Shown here one piece after another: positions 10,789-17,645 of a DNA stretch of 20,000 nt. The notes under the pieces are model-generated. The model saw only the letters and a program-made list of their open reading frames with translations, was not told the origin of the DNA and made no database searches. Each line of letters opens with the position of its first letter. The first letter of the stretch is position 1. The position numbers were made by a program, and so were the translations under genes. Source of the stretch: Mesostigma viride (taxonomy: Eukaryota > Streptophyta > Mesostigmatophyceae > Mesostigmatales > Mesostigmataceae); assembly GCA_009746045.1 (NCBI GenBank), contig RPFO01000629.1, positions 389,301 to 409,300 on the forward strand, read 5' to 3'.

Positions 10789-13700
10789 CTTCCGGTCCTC
10801 CTTGTCGCCATGCCCCAGCGCGCCCGCCCCCCCGTACCCGAAGCTGTAGACGTCACCACGGGACATGAGCACCAGTGTGTGTGCGTATCCTGCCGCAACC
10901 TGCCGCAGCGGTCACGGTAGGTGGGTGCATGTTGACACGGGGGCAGCGTGACCAGGCTGTGGGCATGCTGACAAGGGGGCGTCCATTGCAACAAGGGGGC
11001 GTGCATCTGGACAAGCGCCAGGTGTCAGCGTGAGAGGCATACAACACGTGGGAGTGTCTCGTGATGAGAAGCGCAGGAGGCATGCACAAGGTAGGCAGAG
11101 ATGGTATTGCGAGTTTGATGAGTACTGCTGCACGTGACCAAGCAACCAGGAGCGCTCGGATGCTTACTCATGCCCACGGTGAGGAAAAAAGAGCCCGCGT
11201 GTGCTTCCCTTGCAGCATGGCATGCCCACACCGATATCTAACCAAAGCCATAAATCACCACATCACCTTGCACCAGGCTATCCCCACACCTTATCCGAAA
11301 CACAATCGTCCCTTCCCTTTTGGCAGGACATGCCGACACGCTCCACTCCACCCCTCAACTGAGCACAGGTAACACATCACCTTGTGGCAGGACATGCCCA
11401 CACGCTCCACTCCACCCCTCAACTGAGCACAGGTAACACATCACCTTGTGGCAGGACATGCCCGCCAGCAGCTTGACGGGCCGCGGCAACCCGGCGTTCA
11501 TGTACACATTGTGACCCAGCTGCCCGCTGCTGCCACAACCCCATGTCCACAGGTCGCGGCCACCGCTGATGGCCACCACATGGGCGAAGCCGGCCGCCTG
11601 GATGGGAGGGATGGTCGGCGGACACAGTACACGCGCAAGGAGTAATAAACAAAGAAAATCACATTAGTAGTGAGAAATTCCTGTTTAGTTTGCTGGCTGT
11701 TCGCAATTATCCTGGAGCGAGCGTACATTGGGGGGGGGGGGGGGGGGGGGCTGCAGGTCCATTTGGGGGGAGCGGGTGGTTTGAGGCTGGCACCCCTCCC
11801 CTCCCTCCGTGGACGAGCAGGCACAATGCCGTTTGTAAGAAGAAGATGCTTTGGCTCGTGGAAAATCAAGCGGTCCTGGCAGACTGGTAAGACCAGCAGG
11901 TCTGCCAAGGCAAGACCGGTTGGTGGCAAGCACCCGTTCATGCTGGCACCAGGTTATGCTGCACCAGGTTGTGCTGCAACAGGTTATGCTGCAACAGGTT
12001 ATGCTGCACCAGGTTATGCTGGCAACAGGTTATGCTGCAACAGGTTATGCTGCACCAGGTTATGCTGGCAACAGGTTATGCTAGGAAACTGTCCATGCTG
12101 GTGCATCGGCCGCTACCCACCACGGCGATGGACTTCCTCCCTTTGAGCGCTGGGTTGGGCACGGGCACGAGGCTCTTCTTGACAAACTCGTGGCCCTGCC
12201 ACACACAATGAGCAGAGGGGGGGAAGGGAGGAGAGGGGGGGGGCAGAACATATCGACATCGGCCAGTCTGCCTGTGAGTGCTATGAATGCCGTGCGATGA
12301 GTAGCATTAATGTGGCATGAAGAGCTGGGCCTGTCCAGCATAGACACACACAGGATTGCTCGTGCTCGTGCCAGTTGCAAGCACATCCCCTCAGGCATAC
12401 ACATTCTAATTGACTGCCACCCGCACGAGTCACAGCCACCATCATGTGCCGTGTGTTCGGAGGTGCCAAGGGATGCCCCCCTCGGTGAAGTGTGTCATGC
12501 CAGGGTGATGCCACATGTGGTTTGCTTGGCCATTTGTCAACCAAACACATCAAACCACATGTGCCGCGCCAGGATGGACACCCCGCAGAGAGAGGACACG
12601 TGCACAGCCCAGTCATGGTCAGCAAGAGACAAACAAAACCTTTTGGGACCGCCACCAAAAGCACGTCTCCTTGCTTCGGTACTTTCACCCATACAGCGCA
12701 CCCAACCGCTGCTTGTGGTTGTTTGCATCCATACGCAGCGGCCACTAGCACAAACTGCTACCATCTGCCACACCAGATGCTTGCGCGGGCGCACCCACCA
12801 GCTGCTTGTGGGAATTCACGCCCCACCCGTAGATGTCACCACTCTCCAGCAAGCATATCGTGAAGTTATGGCCACACGACACCTGGCATGAGGAAGGGCG
12901 GGGGGGGCCGGGGGGCGCAACAAAAATCGGGAAGGGGGGGAGGAAGGCTATCGGTGACTGTCAGCATCCGATTCTCGTCGCTTGTTACTTGCCGTCTTGG
13001 TAACGGCTGCACGCAGTTTGTACGGCAGACAGTTTGTACGAAACACAGTTTGTAGGACACACAGTTTGTACAACACACAGTTTGCATGACACACAGTTTG
13101 TACGACACACAGTTTGTACAGCAGACAGTTTGTACGGCACACAGTTTGTACAACACACAATTTGTACGGCACACAGTTTGTACGGCTGACAATTTGTAGG
13201 GTACACAGTTTGTACGGCAGACAGTTTGTAAGGCACACAGTTTGTAGAACACACAGTTTGTACGGCACACAGTTTGTACGGCACACAGTTTGTACGACAC
13301 ACAGTTTGCACGACACACAGTTTGCACGGCACACAGTTTGTACAGCAGACTGCAGCTATCCATGGCCACTGACTGGCCCATCTTGGGGGAAGGAGGCATG
13401 AGGAGCCCTTGGAGAGCCGGTACGTGCCCCCTGCAAAGGCAACAAGCTGCACAATAGCGCGCGACACACTACCACATTTTAAAACATGTAAACAAGCAAC
13501 ATGGACAAGCACTTCCGAAATTCGCGGCCCCATGCCATCGAAAACCGGCAGTGGCAAGCTCTTTGATCCCCGTGAGCAGGGCACGAAGCTCCATGATCCA
13601 CCCGAACGGTGGGAGCGTTCAGAACAGGGCAGGGCCCACCTACCATGGCGGCGCGCGGCGAGAACGGGAGCTTGGTGGGGCGGGGCACCGTCTCCGCCAG

Positions 13701-16654
13701 CGCCCCCCCCTCGCTGCGCTGTATGCGTGGCATCCGGCACCACGCAACCACACAGGAACCAAACACACACACAAATACATCCTACTGTGGCAGTTGGTCA
13801 GCCCGGACGACAACATGGCTTGCTTTGATTTAGAGGGCTTGCTACAGCGGCAGCGTGTTAATAAATGGGTACTTATGTGGGCCAACGGGGTCACGGCATT
13901 GCTGCAGGTCCAGGATACACCACCGAGAGCTTCCGTCGCACAGGTGTGGACAAGGGTGTCATGGGCTATGCCTGGTCCCGCGTGTGGCCGACGCGTGCGG
14001 CCAAGGCACTTGCCAGCGCATGGCTGGCATGAGCACCGGTCGACTGATCTACATGGACCCTCAGATGCAACCGTCGAAATAAACCGCACGAGCGCCATAC
14101 TACAGCACATGCGTGACGGCAAGCACTGTGTGCCCAAGCAAAGGGCCAAAACATCACATCCCCAGCTAAATCAATAGCAAGTCACAAGTGTGTCACACAA
14201 TCAATAGCAAGTCACAAGTGTGTCACACAATCAATAGCAAGTCACAAGTGTGTCACACGCTCATCGCGGCCCCCAGCGAAGTCAGTTCCGTGCAAATAGC
14301 GCGCCCCTGCGGTCCATCACGACACGATTGATAGAGTGTCACTAGTGATAAAGAACTATTGATAGAGTGTCACTAGTGACAGAGAAATATTGATAGAGTG
14401 TCGCTAGTGCACCCAGCAAAGCAAGAAAATGGCAGGCAGATCAACGGTACAAAAGTAAGTACCCACCACTTTGAGGCGGGGGTGGGTAGGCAGAAAGGAG
14501 AAGGTCTGGTTTGACAGCTATCAGGTCGCTATGGGAAGGGGGATGAGCCAGACATACTTCTGGGGGATCGGGGGTGGGGAAGTAAGGTGTGTACTGCTCC
14601 ATTGCCACATGGCATCCGTGCTGCACGCACACGGCCAGGACACCCGTGGCACATGTACTAGCGGTTCCATAAGTAGATGCGATCCCAACACCGAGTGCAG
14701 GGAGCGCCGCACAGCTACAATGTCAAGCGTCACAGGCACCACGCACCGCCAGCATCTTTTCAGGGAGACCCAGCTGTCCCTGGGACGCCGCTCCCCACGT
14801 GAACACCTCCCCGTCACCGCTGACCGCCGCCGAGTGGTTGGTGCCGGCCGCCAGGGAGATGAAGACGTCGCCGTCGTGGAACAAGGTGGGGCGCGGGACT
14901 GGGGCAGGTGGTCGCAGCAAGGTGCCAGAACGGAGCGACCGCAAGGGGCGAGGTGTATGCCGGCAAGGGGCATGTCAGGACGCAAGCGAAGCATTTATTA
15001 GGTCCATTTCCAGCCTCCATGATGGCAATGGAACGAGGCATCCGTGCCCGCATGGGTGTGCGGATGCCAGTATGATACCATGGGATCGTATCAATGATGC
15101 AGGCAGTTAGCTTGTGCCAAAAGGCCATGCTATGGACGATGGTGCGGCGGCGTAGTGTCGGGGGTGTGACCGTAGGAAGAAGGAGAGGAGGTGGGAAACG
15201 GAGAGGGTGCGATGGCCACGCCAGCTGTCAAAACGTGAACGATTGCCTGGTGGTGCAGCTGAGGGCTGACGATGATAATAATAAGTCATAATATCAATAA
15301 TGACAATTACAACAGTAATTGCAATAGCACCCACTGTGGCTATTTTTCCGCATGCCCTCCATTCATCTGCCCATCACTAAAGGGGATGCTCCTCTACCTC
15401 TTGATCCCTCATGATCCTGTCCAAGACCCACACTCACCGTTGTTCAGGTGCCCCTGCCCGAGCTGGCCCGCGCCCCCGTTCCCCCAGCTGTACAGCGGCG
15501 TGTGCTTGTACTTGCCGGCCAGCAGGTCCCACGCATCATAGCTGCCTCGCAGAGGATGGATGATGGGGAAGTATGAGCCATGAGGGGGGATGAGCGAGCG
15601 CACGAACCGTGAGGCATGAGGCACAACCCATGAGCCATGGACACGGGAGGGGGGGGGAGGAAGGATTATGGGACACTTGGTGCCAACAGGACCAGGGGAC
15701 ACACCACTGGACACATAGCTGCTGAGACATAGCGCATGACACATGACACCACCTTCAGAATGTGGTGGTGTGGATCAGTACCATTGGGCAAGGGCCAATA
15801 GATGCGATACAAAATTGTATATATCAGAGCACGACACATGACCATATAGGGCACGACACATGACCGTTGCTGGTGCGGGAAACGCAAGACCCAGGTGGTG
15901 GCGCGATGCATGGCCGTTTGTTGGCACGGCACGGACGATGAGGTGGCATGGCACGAAACCTTGTCTACTGAACAGCGTCAACAGGAGGGCACGGACTGTC
16001 ATGCGTAGAAGTGATGGGAGAACAAGGCAGCACAGGCACGTAATGAGACAAAGGCAGTTTTCAGGTACTAGAAGAGCTAACCTAGTCCAGATAATAGATA
16101 GATCAGGTATTGGCTTACCTCCGGTCACGTTCAGCATCTAGGACTGGCATATGGCAGCGCAGTTTGACGTCCGCGAAATGCGTGGCTGAATTCGGGAAGG
16201 CGTACCCTGTGGTGAGAAACCGCGCTGCCAGAAGGCCCTTGCGCATCTTCCGGGCAATTGACACCGGGTGTACTTCCAACGGAATTCCCGGGTCACCAGC
16301 CGCAACTGGTGACCCCGGGGCCGCTCCATCGGCGTCTGATTTGGCCATCACGCCAGCCTTTGCTGACCGATTTTTTGTCATACTTGACTGATTTCCTTTG
16401 GATAAAGTCCTGGGTAAAGATGACGTTATCTGAGACGAAGGCGCATCCTCTGGACGAGTCGCAATCCAAGGCGAATTAACAGCCATTTTTCGATTGCGCG
16501 CGGATTGGACAGGAGGCCGGGAAGGCTGGTGGCGTGAGCCCAGCGCATCTGGCAATTTAGGAGATCCCGAACTGGGGGCATGGATGTCGGGTAATGACAC
16601 TGAAGACGGCAACGCCTCCTGCGCTGCCCGCTCTTTCGCACGGCTGCCTGACAT
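10789..16654 (-). CDS. RCC1-repeat beta-propeller protein, exons 1-8 (3' end not found)
   Basis: Eight exons join in phase on the minus strand: 16654-16119, 15541-15438, 14898-14747, 13718-13644, 12882-12799, 12195-12121, 11597-11445 and 10899-10789 (1290 nt, 430 codons). All introns are GT-AG. The ATG at 16654 is preceded two codons earlier by an in-frame TAA. Residues 1 to about 185 are a Ser/Pro/Ala-rich, probably disordered extension with a basic patch near residue 140. From about residue 185 come five RCC1-type repeats, marked by LYSWGNGGAGQLGQG, LAAGTNHSAAV...FTWG...GQLG, VSCGHNFTICLL...YGWG, AAGFAHVVAI...WTWGCGSSGQLG and VAAGYAHTLVL...YSFG...GALGHG. RCC1 propellers usually have seven blades, so about two are missing downstream, where the giant satellite lies. 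Known RCC1 proteins include Ran exchange factors, UVR8-like photoreceptors and HERC ligases; nothing here decides between them. If the exon 8 donor is skipped, the frame ends at a TGA at 10701-10699. Confidence 0.85.
10900..11444 (-). other. RCC1-gene intron 7
   Basis: This intron has a GTGATG donor after codon AAG and a CTGCGGCAG acceptor; the phase is 0. It holds a duplicated donor region (64-bp repeat) at its 5' end. Near 10971-11020 there is a short 20-bp repeat beginning ACAAGGGGGC. I see no other feature in it. Confidence 0.8.
10971..11016. repeat. Short 20-bp repeat beginning ACAAGGGGGC
   Basis: ACAAGGGGGC occurs at 10971 and 10991, and a diverged copy beginning ACAAGCGC follows at 11011, giving a 20-bp period. 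A related ACACGGGGGC lies at 10935. The ACAAGGGGG core is the same as the junction between units of the giant satellite about 1 kb away. Confidence 0.6.
11322..11468 (-). repeat. 64-bp tandem duplication across the exon 7 / intron 7 junction
   Basis: The sequence beginning GGCAGGACATGCC (plus strand) recurs at 11322, 11386 and 11450, a period of 64 bp; the third copy is partial and enters exon 7. Read on the minus strand, each full unit contains the end of exon 7 and its donor, CCACAAG/GTGATG. Two equivalent donors therefore exist, at 11444 and 11380. The outer one is taken as real because it joins exon 8 in phase. Use of the inner one would add 64 nt and shift the frame. Confidence 0.9.
11730..11750. 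repeat. Homopolymer run of 21 G
   Basis: There are 21 uninterrupted Gs on the plus strand. On the transcribed strand of the RCC1 gene this is a C tract in intron 6, about 130 bases before the acceptor. The exact length is likely to be unreliable in any assembly. Confidence 0.95.
11951..12082. repeat. 15-bp minisatellite, nine copies
   Basis: The unit AGGTTATGCTGCAMC starts at 11951, 11966, 11981, 11996, 12011, 12027, 12042, 12057 and 12073. Two copies are 16 bp because of an extra G (GCTGGCAAC). The order of variants (CACC, CAAC, GGCAAC) itself repeats with a period of 46 bp near the right end. Confidence 0.93.
12196..12798 (-). other. RCC1-gene intron 5
   Basis: This is a phase 0 intron with a GTGGGT donor and a GTGTGGCAG acceptor. 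A purine- and G-rich tract lies at about 12212-12245, close to the acceptor. I see no repeats or coding signal in the rest. Confidence 0.8.
12883..13643 (-). other. RCC1-gene intron 4
   Basis: This is a phase 0 intron with a GTAGGT donor after codon ATG and a CATGCCAG acceptor. Nearly half of it is the 16-bp tandem array. A G-rich tract (about 12899-12945) lies near the acceptor. Long Cys/Thr/Val translations across the array are artefacts. Confidence 0.85.
13014..13349. repeat. 16-bp minisatellite, 21 copies with invariant period
   Basis: The unit is CAGTTTGTACGRCACA, starting at 13014 and every 16 bp to 13334. CAGTTTG is almost fixed (two units have CAATTTG), while the following nine bases vary (TACGGCAGA, TACAACACA, CATGACACA and others). 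No copy has an insertion or deletion, so 21 copies span exactly 336 bp. Confidence 0.96.
14171..14258. repeat. 30-bp tandem repeat, three copies
   Basis: TCAATAGCAAGTCACAAGTG followed by TGTCACACAA starts at 14171, 14201 and 14231. The first two copies are identical and the third differs only at its end. Confidence 0.95.
14327..14409. repeat. 31-bp tandem repeat, three copies
   Basis: ATTGATAGAGTGTCACTAGT starts at 14327 and 14358, and again at 14389 with one base changed (TCGCTAGT). The period is 31 bp. The spacer between cores is diverged. The core includes the palindrome CACTAGTG. Confidence 0.93.
14899..15437 (-). other. RCC1-gene intron 2
   Basis: This is a phase 1 intron with a GTGAGT donor and a CTGCCCCAG acceptor. 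It joins exon 2 (...HLNN + G) to exon 3 (TC + PRPTLF...), restoring a Val codon. A short AT-rich patch lies at about 15270-15330. I see no tandem repeat. Confidence 0.82.
15542..16118 (-). other. RCC1-gene intron 1
   Basis: This is a phase 2 intron with a GTAAGC donor and a GAGGCAG acceptor. The acceptor at 15542 is chosen over a nearby GAG at 15546 because only it restores the frame (AG + C makes Ser). Two copies of GCACGACACATGACC near 15830-15865 and scattered GCATGA-type words are the only repeats seen. Confidence 0.75.
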
Positions 16655-17645
16655 CGCTTACAGAGCCCAACTGGACCGTTGGCTATTACATAGGTTGGCC
16701 AAGGCCCCCAGCATTGAAGACGTCAATGTGGGAGAATATGGCATATACAACGTTTCCTGCAAATCCATGGGTCCAAAAAAACCTGGTCCAAACATTGTGT
16801 GGCTTTTTGTCGTGCAAATCCGCGTTCAATGCGCAGCCATGCCGGCTAAATCGGTCGCCATTTCCGTTTCACGATGGCAGGCAGACTGAGCCTCATTATA
16901 AATTATTAGCGCGCACTAAAATAAGGAAATCACAAAATAACGCGGGACATTTGCGGTTGCGTAGAACAGAAGTAGGACTTTTTTAATCCAACGATGCAGA
17001 AGAAGTAGCATTACTGCATTAGGTACATAGGTACATCGGGAGTTCGGGACTCACCTTCCCGCCAGTGCTGCCGCCTGTCACATCTTGACGTTGCACACTG
17101 CAGTCAATAATAACGAACTTTACTAATTAGATAGCTTTAATTGATATTTCAGGAGTTATTGTCTTATTGACAACACGTGTCTGTGGTTCTCTGCACGACG
17201 CACGGTGGTAATGGCAGTATCACCCGCTTGAGCACTACCATGTGCCCGAAAGCACTCCCTAATTATTTCCATGGCCATCACTGGGGAGATGCCTGGAAGT
17301 GAGATTACCACTGTTGCCTCACCCCGGCCTCGGAGACGTTGATTTAAGTTAGATGGCGAGCTTTACGGGTTGCTTCTGCCGGCTATGTGCAGTGAAAAAA
17401 TTGGTCCTCTGTCATGACAACGGTATAGTGTCTGCGACATGTTGCCATGGCCGGCGACCTTCGGGTTGCTGAATTTGAATAGGAAAACTGACACTTCGGC
17501 TTTTCGTCCGCTGGGGCGGCTTAATTATGGGGTGTCGTTGCACCGACGTAGACGGCAGCCTGGAAGGAGGCGTTGGACTTGACTTGACTTGCGCGAGCAG
17601 TTAGCAAGTTGAGGGTGTCCCCATATTACGCATGCAAACGTAATA
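16655..17645. promoter_or_regulatory. Shared upstream region of a divergent gene pair
   Basis: The RCC1 gene starts at 16654 on the minus strand and the lipase-like gene at 17646 on the plus strand, so these 991 bases must hold both 5' UTRs and both promoters unless there are untranslated upstream exons. The sequence is less GC-rich than the exons, with AT-rich patches near 16890-16960 and 17105-17165. A TATAAA word sits at 16897 but its spacing proves nothing. I see no clear open reading frame of protein-like composition here. Confidence 0.55.
17632..17643 (+). promoter_or_regulatory. Three-codon upstream ORF before the lipase-like start
   Basis: ATG CAA ACG TAA ends two bases before the ATG at 17646. 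If the leader includes it, ribosomes could terminate and reinitiate almost on top of the main start. Its effect is unproven and it could be chance. Confidence 0.4.

Larger units (their letters stand above)
11598..12120 (-). other. RCC1-gene intron 6
   Basis: This is a phase 0 intron with a GTGGGT donor and a CCATCCAG acceptor. It contains a run of 21 Gs on the plus strand and a nine-copy 15-bp tandem array. The Gly/Ala/Tyr-rich plus-strand translation across the array is a repeat artefact. Confidence 0.85.
13719..14746 (-). other. RCC1-gene intron 3
   Basis: This is the longest intron that I can close (about 1.03 kb). It is phase 0, with a GTGCGT donor and a CATACAG acceptor. It contains two separate three-copy tandem repeats, of 30 bp and 31 bp period. 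I see nothing coding on either strand. Confidence 0.82.

Noticed and set aside
11851-12211. Plus-strand Gly/Ala/Tyr-rich frame over the 15-bp repeat
   Set aside because: It is a translation of a minisatellite in intron 6, on the strand opposite to the supported gene.
12866-13770. Cys/Thr/Val-rich minus-strand frames (CRTNCVPYKLCAVQT type) resembling a cysteine-rich repeat protein
   Set aside because: The 16-bp unit is not a multiple of three and is stop-free in several frames, so overlapping frames give similar peptides. The region lies in an intron that splices cleanly between RCC1 exons.
15546-15744. Extending exon 2 of the RCC1 gene upstream along its open frame
   Set aside because: The frame is open, but only the acceptor at 15542 fits the phase left by exon 1's GTAAGC donor, and the upstream translation has no RCC1 character.
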